From positions 744,001 to 808,000 of the forward strand of contig NZ_CP015596.1 of NCBI RefSeq assembly GCF_001644575.1: a DNA stretch of 64,000 bases, written 5' to 3'. The stretch comes from Mycobacterium adipatum (lineage in GTDB: Bacteria > Actinomycetota > Actinomycetes > Mycobacteriales > Mycobacteriaceae). A program made the position numbers and the translations under genes. The notes under the pieces are model-generated. The model saw nothing but the letters and a program-made list of their open reading frames with translations, searched no databases and was not told where the DNA came from. Below, piece after piece: positions 34,896 to 43,505 of the stretch (positions are counted from its first letter, which is position 1; every line of letters begins with the position of its first letter).

Positions 34896-36929
34896 CTACG
34901 TCAGGTCGAGGGCGAGGGTGTCGACGCGGGACGCGACTTCGGCCATCCACGCGCGCCGGCCCTCCGGCGGTCCGCCGAACAGAGTGTGGTGCAGCTTGGC
35001 CGCACTGTCGTCGGGATGGACCCGAATCACCGTGCGCCGCTGGGGATCGAGCACCGTGTTCCAAAAGTCGTCGGCGTCCATCTCACCGAGACCCTTGTTG
35101 CGCTGCACCTCGACCCGGCGTTTCGAGGTCGCCTTCAGTTGCGCCACCGCGGCATCGCGTTCGGATTCGTCCTGGCAGTAGATCCGCTGCTGGCCGTCCT
35201 TGACCACGAACAGTGGCGGCAGCGTGACATACACCATCCCGGCCTCGACGAGCGGCCGGTAGAAGTCCAGGAACATCGAGATCAGGCTGGAGTTGATGTT
35301 GCCGCCGTCGGGGTCGGCGTCGGAGGCGAACAGGATCCGGTCATAGCGGCACTGTTCGGGATCGCAACTGTCCCGCACCCCACAGCCCAGGATCCGTTCG
35401 ATCGAGTCGAACTCGTCCTTGACCCGCGCCTTGCTCAACGCGAACCCATACACGTTGGGCGGCTTGCCTTTCAGCGGGAAGGCGGCCTGGAAGGTGGCGT
35501 CGCGTGCGGCCTTGATGGTGCCCAGCGCCGAGTCGCCCTCACACAGGAACAGCTCCGCACCGGATCCGCGGCCGGTCTCCCGGCTGGGCAGCAGCTTGGG
35601 CGGCAGAGACAGGTTGGTGCCCAGCCCCTTGGCCTTGGACGCCGCGCGCGAGCGGGCCTTGGCCCCCTCGGCGCTGCGCCGCGCCCGCGCCGACTCCAAG
35701 GCCAGTTTGGTCCACAACGACACGGCATCACCGTTGGCCGGGTTGGCGGCCCAGATGGTGACACTGCGCGCCACGTCCGGGGCCATCGCCACGTTCAGCG
35801 ATCGCGAGGACACCGCGGTCTTGGCTTGGGAGTCCCACGCCACATCGGGGGCCCGGGTATCGACGGCCAGCGCGCTCACCGCGACGAAGTCCTGCGGCTC
35901 CGGTCCGTCCTCACCCTTGGCCAGGCCGAGGTCGCGGATCCGTGACGCCCGATCGGCCAGCGCCTCCGACAAACCTTTCATGGCGGCGCTCAGGTGCGAT
36001 CCCCCGCCCGGGGTGCGCACCGTGTTGCAGAATGCGGCGACGGTGGCCGGTTCGGCGGGTCCGGCGGTCAGCGACCAGCGGAACGGGGTGGGGCCCCGCC
36101 CGGTGGTGTATTCACCCCGGCCCTCCACCACGGCGCGCACCGCGGGTAGCGGGGTGCCGGCCGCGGTGCACATCAGGTCCAGCAGCGTGTCGCTGCCCCA
36201 CGGGCCGTCGAACGGTTCGAGCAGGGCCGCCGGCACCTGCTCACCCGGCCAGCCTTCATCGATGACGACCAGGTGCACGCCGGGGGACATCCGGGCCGCG
36301 GCGTGGGCGCGCAGCAGCACCTCACCGACATCGATGGTGGAATCCGGCACCACGGCAGGATCGAAGAGGATGCGCACCGTGGTGCCGTGCGCATCGGGCT
36401 TGCGGTTGCCGGTGCCGCGCAGCTTCTGGGTGTCGGCGCGGGTGAACGGGGCATCCGGGTCGAAATCCTTGCCCTCGAACGACCCGGGGTAGCCGGCGCC
36501 GAAGCTTTGCAGGTAGGTCTTACCGGCCCGGCGCACCGTCACATCCGTGCGTGCGGAGATGAAAACGGCTGCCGCGGCGCCGATTCCGTTCAGTCCGGCG
36601 CCGGTGCTGGAGGCATCCGAATGCGCAGAGAACTTGCCACCGGCGCGCGCGGTGCCGAGGGTCTTGACGATGCCGTTCTTTCCGGTCACCGGGTCGGAGT
36701 CGACGGGCAGGCCGCGGCCGTCGTCGGCGACACTGACCGATCCGTCGGCATGCAGCGTGATGGTGACCGTCGACCCGCCGTGGCCGGGGTCGGCGACCTC
36801 CTCGATCGCGTTGTCGACGAGCTCACGCAGGGCGGTGTTGAGCACATCGAGGCCCAGGTTCACCGCCGGCCGCAGGCGCGTGTGCTGGACATCGTCGAGC
36901 TCGGTGATGTCTGCGGCGTTGTAACTCAC
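34896..36929 (-). CDS. Type IIA DNA topoisomerase B subunit (GyrB/ParE-like, TopoM-type)
   Basis: A 677-residue protein. The GHKL ATPase has RELVDNAIEE (Glu36, Asn40) and VADDGRGLPVD; STGAGLNGIGAAAAVF replaces the usual GLHGVG lid loop. The Toprim domain has LFLCEGDSALGTI and DADPDGGNI, and NKGLGEMDADDFWNTVLDP closes the protein. All catalytic acidic residues remain. GTG start at 36929 with GGAGAA nine bases upstream; the longer frame upstream does not match the family. Confidence 0.85.
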   Translation of the reverse strand: MSYNAADITELDDVQHTRLRPAVNLGLDVLNTALRELVDNAIEEVADPGHGGSTVTITLHADGSVSVADDGRGLPVDSDPVTGKNGIVKTLGTARAGGKFSAHSDASSTGAGLNGIGAAAAVFISARTDVTVRRAGKTYLQSFGAGYPGSFEGKDFDPDAPFTRADTQKLRGTGNRKPDAHGTTVRILFDPAVVPDSTIDVGEVLLRAHAAARMSPGVHLVVIDEGWPGEQVPAALLEPFDGPWGSDTLLDLMCTAAGTPLPAVRAVVEGRGEYTTGRGPTPFRWSLTAGPAEPATVAAFCNTVRTPGGGSHLSAAMKGLSEALADRASRIRDLGLAKGEDGPEPQDFVAVSALAVDTRAPDVAWDSQAKTAVSSRSLNVAMAPDVARSVTIWAANPANGDAVSLWTKLALESARARRSAEGAKARSRAASKAKGLGTNLSLPPKLLPSRETGRGSGAELFLCEGDSALGTIKAARDATFQAAFPLKGKPPNVYGFALSKARVKDEFDSIERILGCGVRDSCDPEQCRYDRILFASDADPDGGNINSSLISMFLDFYRPLVEAGMVYVTLPPLFVVKDGQQRIYCQDESERDAAVAQLKATSKRRVEVQRNKGLGEMDADDFWNTVLDPQRRTVIRVHPDDSAAKLHHTLFGGPPEGRRAWMAEVASRVDTLALDLT

Positions 36930-37128
36930 TGGTCGTTCTTCTCCATAAAAGCGGGGGCTGCCGGGGAAATCGTAGACGGTCGAACCGACAACGTCCCGCA
37001 TCACTGCGTGCGGCCGGCGACACACAGCCGGTCGGGCGTCCTGGTCGGGATTGATCGCCCGAGACTAGAGTCACCCGGTTGGCACGTAGCAGACGCCGGG
37101 ATGCCGACATGGATGACGAGGATCGGAT

Positions 37129-37881
37129 ATGCCAGGTTGGCTGGAAGCCGCATGGTGGGGGTTTGTCGCCGGCGGCGCGCTGTTGGTGGGCGCCGCGGTG
37201 GGGTGGTACGTGGCCGTGCCGGCGCGAATCATCGCCTGGGTGATGGCATTCGGTGCCGGCGTCCTGATCTCAGCATTGTCGTTCGACTTGATGGACGAGG
37301 CCGAGCGCACCGGCGGGCTGGCCGCCACGGCCGTCGGATTCATCGGCGGCGCCAGCGCCTACGTGGCGGCCAACGCCGTGCTGGCCCGCCGCGGTGCCGC
37401 GCACCGCAAGCGATCCGGTGACCAGCAACCCTCCGAAGCGCAGAGCAAGGGATCGGGTGCGGCCATCGCCATCGGTGCGTTGCTCGACGGCATCCCGGAA
37501 TCGGTGGTGCTCGGCGTCACGCTCATCGACGGTTCCGGGGTGGGTGTCGCGGTGCTGGCGGCGGTGTTCATTTCGAACCTGCCCGAAGGCCTTTCCAGTG
37601 CCGCGGGCATGAAGACGGCCGGCCGTGGAAGGGGATACGTCTTCGGCGTGTGGGGGACGATCACCGTGCTGAGCAGTATGGCCGCGATGATCGGCTACCT
37701 GACGCTGGATGGGGCATCACCGTTCCTTGTCGCGGTCATCACTGCTGTCGCCGCAGGCGCGATCCTGGCCATGGTCGCCGACACCATGGTGCCCGAGGCG
37801 TTCCAACGGACCCACCTGCTCACCGGTCTCATCACGACGCTGGGGTTCTTGGTCGCGTTCGCCATCGAGCGGGCGGCGTGA
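37129..37881 (+). CDS. ZIP-family metal transporter
   Basis: A 250-residue membrane protein with about seven or eight helices. The metal-channel helices carry AIGALLDGIPESVVLG and FISNLPEGLSSAAG, equivalent to the HNxPEG motifs of ZIP transporters. The first motif has Asp in place of the usual His, so selectivity may differ. A hydrophilic loop (about 85-105) separates helices 3 and 4 as in ZupT-like proteins. Probably imports Zn, Fe or Mn. Confidence 0.83.
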   Translation: MPGWLEAAWWGFVAGGALLVGAAVGWYVAVPARIIAWVMAFGAGVLISALSFDLMDEAERTGGLAATAVGFIGGASAYVAANAVLARRGAAHRKRSGDQQPSEAQSKGSGAAIAIGALLDGIPESVVLGVTLIDGSGVGVAVLAAVFISNLPEGLSSAAGMKTAGRGRGYVFGVWGTITVLSSMAAMIGYLTLDGASPFLVAVITAVAAGAILAMVADTMVPEAFQRTHLLTGLITTLGFLVAFAIERAA

Positions 37882-37920
37882 GCGACACGGCATGTCCTGT
37901 GGACCGGCCTCGGCAGGTGG

Positions 37921-38745
37921 TCAGTCGCCCTCGGCCTCGGCTTCGGCACGCTCCTGCGCAAGGCGGTCCTTACTGCGCACCAGCCGTAGCAGCGTGACGA
38001 GCCCGAGTCCGCCGACGATGTTGCCGACGAGGACGTACCCGAACCAGCCGAACCAGTCCAGATACCCGAACGGCACCTCGCCGGTGCTGAGCGCCCCAAA
38101 GATCAACAGCGAGTCCAGGATCGAATGGAACATCTGTAGACCTGCGAGCAGGAACGCCCCGGCGACCGCGGCGGCGATCTTGCCGAACACCGAATCGGTG
38201 CCGTGCTGCATGCGGGTCATCAGGGTGATCGCCATACCGCCGAGCAGGGACAGCGTGACCGTTTCAGCCGAAATCGGTGCGGTCACGAAGTGGGACGCCG
38301 ATTCGACGGTCTGCTCGTGCAACTTCGGGAACGCCCGCATGATCAACCACATCAACACCCACCCGCCGGCGAGGTTGGCCACCAAGGTGCCACCCCACAA
38401 CGTGAGGAGCTGGCGGCCACTGGCGCGCTTGGCGGCGACCGTCGTGATGGGGATGAGAAACCCCTCGGTGAACAGCTCGCTGCGACCGAGCAGGAGCGCA
38501 AGAAAGCCGATGGAGAACGCCAGGCCGGCCAACAGCTGATCGCCCGTGGCATGGAGGACGGACAGGTACGCCAACACTCCCATCGCCACCTCGGTACCGC
38601 CGAAGAATCCGGTCACCAGCACCTCGCGCCAACTGCGGTGCAGACGCTGGGTGCCTTCGTCGACCATGCGGTTGAAGGCGTCCTCCAACTCGTCCTCGAT
38701 CGGGCTGCCAGAACTACCCAGCTCGCGTTGGCTCGTCTTGCCCAT
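37921..38745 (-). CDS. Formate/nitrite transporter (FNT) family channel
   Basis: A 274-residue membrane protein. An acidic cytoplasmic N-terminus (1-45) precedes six predicted helices: SELFTEGFLIPITTVAAK and GGTLVANLAGGWVL are FNT-type, and MFHSILDSLLIFGAL is near the end of the pore. The charged C-tail RSKDRLAQERAEAEAEGD is unusual. FNT channels pass formate, nitrite or hydrosulfide; the substrate is not decided. ATG at 38745 preferred because upstream residues are not membrane-protein-like. Confidence 0.8.
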   Translation of the reverse strand: MGKTSQRELGSSGSPIEDELEDAFNRMVDEGTQRLHRSWREVLVTGFFGGTEVAMGVLAYLSVLHATGDQLLAGLAFSIGFLALLLGRSELFTEGFLIPITTVAAKRASGRQLLTLWGGTLVANLAGGWVLMWLIMRAFPKLHEQTVESASHFVTAPISAETVTLSLLGGMAITLMTRMQHGTDSVFGKIAAAVAGAFLLAGLQMFHSILDSLLIFGALSTGEVPFGYLDWFGWFGYVLVGNIVGGLGLVTLLRLVRSKDRLAQERAEAEAEGD

Positions 38746-38794
38746 CAGAAGGTCCTCATGACGCGGTCGAATCTGTGCACTGTCGACTGCCTGG

Positions 38795-38950
38795 CTAGGT
38801 CTCGTCGGCGATCTGGTGGCGGTCCTGGTGGCGCCCGGGAGCATCCGGGTCGTCATCCTTGGCCTCGAGCCGTCGCTGCATCGCGGCCTGCTCGTCGGTG
38901 ACCTTGGTGGCGTCCTCGGGGATGGGCGACGGGCTGTGTTGTTCGGCCAT
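38795..38950 (-). CDS. Small acidic hydrophilic protein
   Basis: A 51-residue protein starting MAEQHSPSPIPEDATKVTDE, rich in Glu, Asp, Gln and His, with a predicted helix (EQAAMQRRLEAKDDD) and no membrane segment. It starts one base after the stop of the neighbouring small gene, which suggests coupled translation. The function is unknown. I judge it real because of the tandem arrangement and hydrophilic coding-like composition. Confidence 0.45.
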   Translation of the reverse strand: MAEQHSPSPIPEDATKVTDEQAAMQRRLEAKDDDPDAPGRHQDRHQIADET

Positions 38951-38951
38951 G

Positions 38952-39104
38952 TCAGCTCGCCGCGTCGCGATGCTTCTCGACGAGGTCCGGGGCGACCTCT
39001 CGGGTGGCCATCCCCCCGGTCCGCCCCTGATCGGTCGGCCCGGTCGGCTTCGGGGTCGCACTGGTGCTCGTGTCGGGGTCAGCGGTGTGGGCATCGTCGG
39101 TCAT
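38952..39104 (-). CDS. Small Thr/Pro-rich hydrophilic protein
   Basis: A 50-residue protein starting MTDDAHTADPDTSTSA. Its first half is disordered and Thr/Asp-rich, and its second half (MATREVAPDLVEKHRDAAS) is helical. The gene is followed directly by the second small gene. No family is recognised. It may be a stress-induced disordered protein, as the composition suggests, but this is a guess. Confidence 0.42.
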   Translation of the reverse strand: MTDDAHTADPDTSTSATPKPTGPTDQGRTGGMATREVAPDLVEKHRDAAS

Positions 39105-39194
39105 GGATGGGGGATGCCCCGACCCGGCGGTTTCCACGCGTGGTTGCCGGGATTGAGCGGACACCGCTGCGGCGCAGCATCGACAGCGAGGCCC

Positions 39195-39824
39195 TCACGC
39201 CTGCGGGGACCCGAGTTCGAACAGTGAATGCGCGAATTGGGCGCTGAGGAAAACACGGGCCCGCTCTTCAGTCCAGCCGAGCACGCTGACGGTGAAGTGA
39301 TAGCCGTTCTGGGGGCCGTAGTGGTAGAGCGTGATATCGGCGAAGTCGTCGTCGCTGAACGAACCCGCGAATGCGCCCAGTTCCCTTATTCGCTGCGCGA
39401 TTTCGTGGAGAGCGGTCCGATGGCGGATGACTGCCTGAGTCAGCGATTGCGTCGCTTCGGCATCGTGTGCGGCGGTCGCGGCGACGAGCTGGACGATATC
39501 GTCGAACTGGCGCCAGAACTCCAGATATGAATCCGCGAGCACCCGCAATGCCTCGTCGAGGCTGTCGGCGGCATGCACCGCGTCGAGTGTCTGCTGCACC
39601 AGGGGCGCGGTGGTCCAGAGGTCCATCAGCGTGCGGAGTAGCCCCTGCTTGCCGCCGCACTGCTGATACACCGTCCCTGCCGACACCCGGGCCGCCGCGG
39701 CGATGTCACTGACCGTGGTCGCGAAGTAGCCGCGCTGAGCGAACAACGTCCGTGCGGCGTCGACGACATCTCGTCGTGTCTGCTCGGCGTACTCGTCACG
39801 GCGGGACCGGCGTGGGCCCGTCAC
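39195..39824 (-). CDS. TetR-family transcriptional regulator
   Basis: A 209-residue regulator. The N-terminal HTH spans about 15-65 (RRDVVDAARTLFAQRGYFAT, DIAAAARVSAGTVYQQCGGK). The C-terminal ligand domain is typical of the TetR_C group and ends LSAQFAHSLFELGS. The neighbouring divergent gene is an AraC regulator. Target unknown; the DNA between the two genes is rich in short repeats. Confidence 0.85.
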   Translation of the reverse strand: MTGPRRSRRDEYAEQTRRDVVDAARTLFAQRGYFATTVSDIAAAARVSAGTVYQQCGGKQGLLRTLMDLWTTAPLVQQTLDAVHAADSLDEALRVLADSYLEFWRQFDDIVQLVAATAAHDAEATQSLTQAVIRHRTALHEIAQRIRELGAFAGSFSDDDFADITLYHYGPQNGYHFTVSVLGWTEERARVFLSAQFAHSLFELGSPQA

Positions 39825-39906
39825 CGGAGCTCATCCTCGCAGTTCATCGCCCACCAAACTACCAGAGGGCTGTATAGACACTCTTGCAACTTGAGTAACA
39901 CATCAG

Positions 39907-39945
39907 TTGGTGTAGACAAAGATATTCGCTATAGTCTCGCTACAG
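39907..39945 (+). promoter_or_regulatory. Promoter with 11-bp-spaced repeats in front of the AraC-like gene
   Basis: TTGGTG (39907-39912), a 17-bp spacer and TATAGT (39930-39935) form a good promoter. The direct repeats TCGCTATAG (39926-39934) and TCGCTACAG (39937-39945) lie 11 bp apart over the -10, as expected of a regulator binding successive helical turns (AraC autoregulation is one option). Confidence 0.5.
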
Positions 39946-39961
39946 TGAGTCTGTCGGCTCA

Positions 39962-40933
39962 GTGTCGCAACGCGGAGGACTGGACGGAGCGGGCCGGGAC
40001 ATGACAGGCGTCAGTGCCACCCAGTGCCAGGGCGCCATCCAGGACCGGGGCGCCATGGCGGATCTGGTCACCGAACTGGCCGCCAACGCGCCCGCGGAAG
40101 GTGCCAACCCCAGCGCATGGCCGGGCCTCACGTTCTATCGCTTCACGCGGACGACCTCACCCGACTGGGGCAGCACAAGTGCGATCGCCGTCGGCATCGT
40201 GGCCCATGGCGATGACGCTTTTGATTGTGTGGTGATCGGTCAGGGGACCGACGGTGGATGTCGGCCCTTCGCGGCTTCGCCCGACCGACCGTGCCTGTGC
40301 CTCAGGCTGGATGTCGACCCCGCGCTCGTGGGACAGGTGGCGGCCGACATGATGTTGTGCAACAGCTCCCTTGAACATGACGATCACGGCGAGCGCTGCG
40401 TCGTGACATCGCTCGACGGTGTGCTGGTGAGCAGTGTCGTCCGGTTTCTGCGCGCGCTGTCGCTGGCCTCGGATCGACAGATCCTTGCTCCCCTGTATCT
40501 GCAAGAGATGGTCTACCGGGTCTTGCAGCGCGACACGACGGTGAGTCTGGTGCGCATCGCCGACTGCCAAATCGCCGCCGGATCGATCGCGGTGGCCACC
40601 GACTACATCGCCGAGCACCTTGCCGAGCCGTTGACGGTCGCCGATCTGGCCAGACTTCTCAGCCTGAGTCCGTCCGCGTTCTCCCGTCAATTCCGTGAGG
40701 TCACGGGACGCTCGCCCTACCAGTTCGTCAAGGAACAGCGGATGATCCGGGCGCGTGATCTGCTTGCACAGCGCAGACTCGGCGTGGCGGCCGTGGCGCG
40801 CACCGTCGGCTACCCGAGCCTCTCGCATTTCATCAAGGCGTTCCGGACCCGGTTCGGCTGCACCCCGGGCGAGTACGGCCAGGCGCACAGTCCCCGCCGT
40901 CGCCTGGTAGCACCGCGGACAGGAACTTCCTGA
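39962..40933 (+). CDS. AraC-family transcriptional regulator
   Basis: A 323-residue regulator. The N-terminal half is an AraC_N effector domain (AraC-type arabinose-binding-like region, about 40-190). The C-terminal double HTH (about 210-305) reads LAEPLTVADLARLLSLSPSA, FSRQFREVTGRSPYQF and AVARTVGYPSLSHFIKAFR. Alternative starts at 40001 or 40055 are possible. The last 100 bp overlap the convergent hydrolase gene. It may control the hydrolases, as these pairs often travel together. Confidence 0.85.
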   Translation: MSQRGGLDGAGRDMTGVSATQCQGAIQDRGAMADLVTELAANAPAEGANPSAWPGLTFYRFTRTTSPDWGSTSAIAVGIVAHGDDAFDCVVIGQGTDGGCRPFAASPDRPCLCLRLDVDPALVGQVAADMMLCNSSLEHDDHGERCVVTSLDGVLVSSVVRFLRALSLASDRQILAPLYLQEMVYRVLQRDTTVSLVRIADCQIAAGSIAVATDYIAEHLAEPLTVADLARLLSLSPSAFSRQFREVTGRSPYQFVKEQRMIRARDLLAQRRLGVAAVARTVGYPSLSHFIKAFRTRFGCTPGEYGQAHSPRRRLVAPRTGTS

Positions 40934-41771
40934 TCAACGCGGTGGTCTCCGCGAGTGCGCTCTCCAACAAAAAGTGGCCGCCATCGACGAGATGTATTTC
41001 GGCGTGCGGTAGATCGGTGGCGAATGCTTGCGCTCCGGCGGGTCCGAAGACCGGGTCGCCACGACCCCAGACCGCGAGCAGCGGCACCTGTGATTGGCGA
41101 AAGTACCGCTGGACAGCCGGATACAGGGCCAGATTCGTCGCGTAGTCGCCGAACAAGGCGAGCTGGACGAGATCATTGCCCGGCCGAGACAGCAGGGCGT
41201 GATCCAACACCCAGGTCGACGGATCGATCAGCGTCTCGTCGCCGACACCCGCGATGTACTGCCAGCGCGTCGCTTCCACGGTGAGAGCTTGACGGACGCC
41301 GCGCTCGGTGGCCGCCGACTTCTTCTCCCAGTAGGCGAGAACCGGCGCGAAGAACTCCTGCTGCAAGCCGATCTGGTAGGCGTTGCCACTCTGGCTGATG
41401 ATTGCCGAAATGGCCGACGGGTCGTGCAGCGCCAGCCGCCACCCGATCGGCGCGCCATAGTCGTGCACATACATGGCGTAGCGGGTCACGCAGAGCTGCT
41501 CGAGCAGCCCCGCCGTCAGCGACGACAGCGCGTCAAAGCTGTATCCGAAATCGCCGGCCGCGGGTGCATCCGAATGGCCGAAACCCAAGTGGTCGGGGGC
41601 GAGAAGATGCCACCGATCGGCAAGCAGCGGTAGAAGCCCACGAAACATCGACGAGCTCGATGGAAAGCCATGGAGCAGAAGCAGTGTCGGTGCGTCACGG
41701 GGACCCGCCTCCCGATAGAAGATCCGGTGCCCATCGACGTCGGCATAGCGGTGGTGGATCGTGGACCGCAC
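40833..41771 (-). CDS. Alpha/beta hydrolase, haloalkane-dehalogenase-like
   Basis: A 312-residue hydrolase. HGFPSSS is the oxyanion region and VHDYGAPIG places Asp, not Ser, at the nucleophile elbow, as in haloalkane dehalogenases and epoxide hydrolases. The late His lies in DGGHFLLES. The last 20 residues (GDCAPGRTRPGCSRT...) do not match its paralogue and may be read-through into the AraC gene's antisense. It is followed upstream by a close paralogue, four bases away. Confidence 0.8.
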   Translation of the reverse strand: MRSTIHHRYADVDGHRIFYREAGPRDAPTLLLLHGFPSSSSMFRGLLPLLADRWHLLAPDHLGFGHSDAPAAGDFGYSFDALSSLTAGLLEQLCVTRYAMYVHDYGAPIGWRLALHDPSAISAIISQSGNAYQIGLQQEFFAPVLAYWEKKSAATERGVRQALTVEATRWQYIAGVGDETLIDPSTWVLDHALLSRPGNDLVQLALFGDYATNLALYPAVQRYFRQSQVPLLAVWGRGDPVFGPAGAQAFATDLPHAEIHLVDGGHFLLESALAETTALIRKFLSAVLPGDGGDCAPGRTRPGCSRTGSGTP

Positions 41772-41774
41772 CGC

Positions 41775-42653
41775 TCAGTCGCCGATGTCGTTGCGCTGCA
41801 GGAAGTCGCGAATGTAGCGACTGATCTCGTCACCGTGGGTCTCCAACGCGAAATGCCCGGTGTCGAGCAGGTGGTACTCCCCGTCGGGAAGGTCGCGGCG
41901 AAACGCCTCCGCGCCCGCTGCGCCGAAGATCTCGTCGTTCTTGCCCCACGTCACGAGCAGGGGTGGCTGGTGGGATCGGAAGTACTCCTGGAATGCGGGG
42001 TAGCCGTCGAGGTTGAACTGATAGTCCCAGAACAGCTGCAACTGGATCGCGTCGTTGCCGTCGCGGTCGAGTCCGGCCTGGTCGAGCAGCCAGGCCTCTG
42101 GTGCGATCCGGTCGAGCCGGTCGGCCGGGACCCCGTGGGTGTACTGCCAGCGTGTGGTTGCGGCAGTGAAGTATTCGCGAACGCCGGCCTCATTCGCGGC
42201 ACGGTCCTTGGCATGCGCGAACAGGATGTCCCAGAACGGGGTGAAGCCCTCCAGGTAGGCATTCCCGCTCTGGGAGATGATGGCGGTTATCCGTTCGGGA
42301 GTCCGGCTGGCAATGCGCAACCCGATCGGTGCGCCGTAGTCGTGAACGTAGAGCGCGAACCGACTCAGGCCGAGCTCACCGATCAACGCCTCGGTAACCT
42401 CGGTCAGCCGGTCGAAGCTGTAGGTGAACTCCTGCACGGAGGGTGCCGCGGATCGCCCGAACCCGATGTGGTCGGGCGCCACCAGATGGAATCGGTCACT
42501 CAGCGAGCTGATCAGATTTCGGAACATATGCGAGCTGGACGGAAATCCATGCAGTAGAAGGATTGTCGGATTGGCGGGGTCACCGGCCTCGCGATAGAAG
42601 ACGTCCAGACCGTCGATGGTGGTGGTGTGATAGCGGGTGGCAAAGGCATTCAT
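41775..42653 (-). CDS. Alpha/beta hydrolase, haloalkane-dehalogenase-like (paralogue)
   Basis: A 292-residue hydrolase closely similar to its downstream neighbour (LLLHGFPSSSHMFRNL, PDHIGFGRSAAPS, VHDYGAPIGLRIA, ISQSGNAY, TGHFALETH). The Asp nucleophile and late His are conserved. The two genes look like a tandem duplication, with the neighbour having gained a longer C-terminus. The substrate is likely a small halogenated or epoxide-like ester, by family only. Confidence 0.83.
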   Translation of the reverse strand: MNAFATRYHTTTIDGLDVFYREAGDPANPTILLLHGFPSSSHMFRNLISSLSDRFHLVAPDHIGFGRSAAPSVQEFTYSFDRLTEVTEALIGELGLSRFALYVHDYGAPIGLRIASRTPERITAIISQSGNAYLEGFTPFWDILFAHAKDRAANEAGVREYFTAATTRWQYTHGVPADRLDRIAPEAWLLDQAGLDRDGNDAIQLQLFWDYQFNLDGYPAFQEYFRSHQPPLLVTWGKNDEIFGAAGAEAFRRDLPDGEYHLLDTGHFALETHGDEISRYIRDFLQRNDIGD

Positions 42654-42796
42654 CGGGACCTCGAATCATGGGGGAGCCCCGAGCCTATGAGGCTGACGCA
42701 CGGACGCAGTAGCGCAATCCTGCTTGCCAGGTGTCCATTCCGCGCCAATGAATTTGGCGGCGGTGGTCCTGCCCGTCGGCGTGCTTTCATGAAACC

Positions 42797-43456
42797 GTGA
42801 GCAAGCACTACGCGGCGATGGCGTTCACCGAGGGTGTCCGGGCGGTTCAGCACCAGTACGGTAGCGACGCCTTCTACGACCGTAAACGCGTCCAGGGGAT
42901 CGCTGCCCCCGGCCCGGACGCGCTGACCGACGACGAGAAGGAATACCTGTCCGAGCGGGACAGCTTCTACCTGGCATCGGTCGGCGAAACCGGCTGGCCC
43001 TACGTCCAGTTCCGTGGTGGGCCCGCAGGTTTCCTTCGTGTGGTGGACGACAACACGATCGGATGGGCCGACTACCGTGGAAATCTTCAGTACATCAGTA
43101 CCGGGAACGTCGCAGGGAACGATCACGTCGCGCTCATTGCCGTGGACTATCTGCACCGGCGCCGACTCAAGATTTTCGGTCACGTGCGGGTGGTCACCGC
43201 CGAGTCCGACCCCGCGCTGATCGAGAGCTTCTCGGATCCGGGCTACGATGCGGTCGTCGAACGTGTGCTTCTTGTGGCCGTCCAGTCCTACGATTGGAAC
43301 TGCCCCCAGCACATCACGGTGCGCTTCAGCGCGGCGGATCTCGAACCGCATCTCGCCACCCTGCGTGAGGAAGCCGAGGTGCTTCGGCGGCAGAACATCG
43401 AGCTTCGGGAACAGCTGGCCCGTTTGACGATGCCGGAGAACGGGCAGTCAACGTAG
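42797..43456 (+). CDS. Pyridoxamine-phosphate-oxidase-fold (FMN-binding) protein
   Basis: A 219-residue protein. An N-terminal helical extension precedes the split-barrel (FYLASVGETGWPYVQFRGGP, GWADYRGNLQYISTGNVAGN, VALIAVDYLHRRRLKIFGHV). A C-terminal coiled coil (about 190-215, LREEAEVLRRQNIELREQ) is probably for dimerisation. It belongs to a family distinct from the smaller PPOX at 1972. GTG start. Divergent from the hydrolase pair; function unknown. Confidence 0.83.
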   Translation: MSKHYAAMAFTEGVRAVQHQYGSDAFYDRKRVQGIAAPGPDALTDDEKEYLSERDSFYLASVGETGWPYVQFRGGPAGFLRVVDDNTIGWADYRGNLQYISTGNVAGNDHVALIAVDYLHRRRLKIFGHVRVVTAESDPALIESFSDPGYDAVVERVLLVAVQSYDWNCPQHITVRFSAADLEPHLATLREEAEVLRRQNIELREQLARLTMPENGQST

Positions 43457-43505
43457 CGCACAGGAACCCCTGGGCCGTCGTCTGGTTCAACCGTTCGGGG
43501 AGATC

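Noticed and set aside
33924..35945. A 673-codon open frame antisense to the topoisomerase subunits
   Set aside because: The opposite strand carries unmistakable type IIA topoisomerase motifs across the same DNA. The frame has no recognisable protein features.
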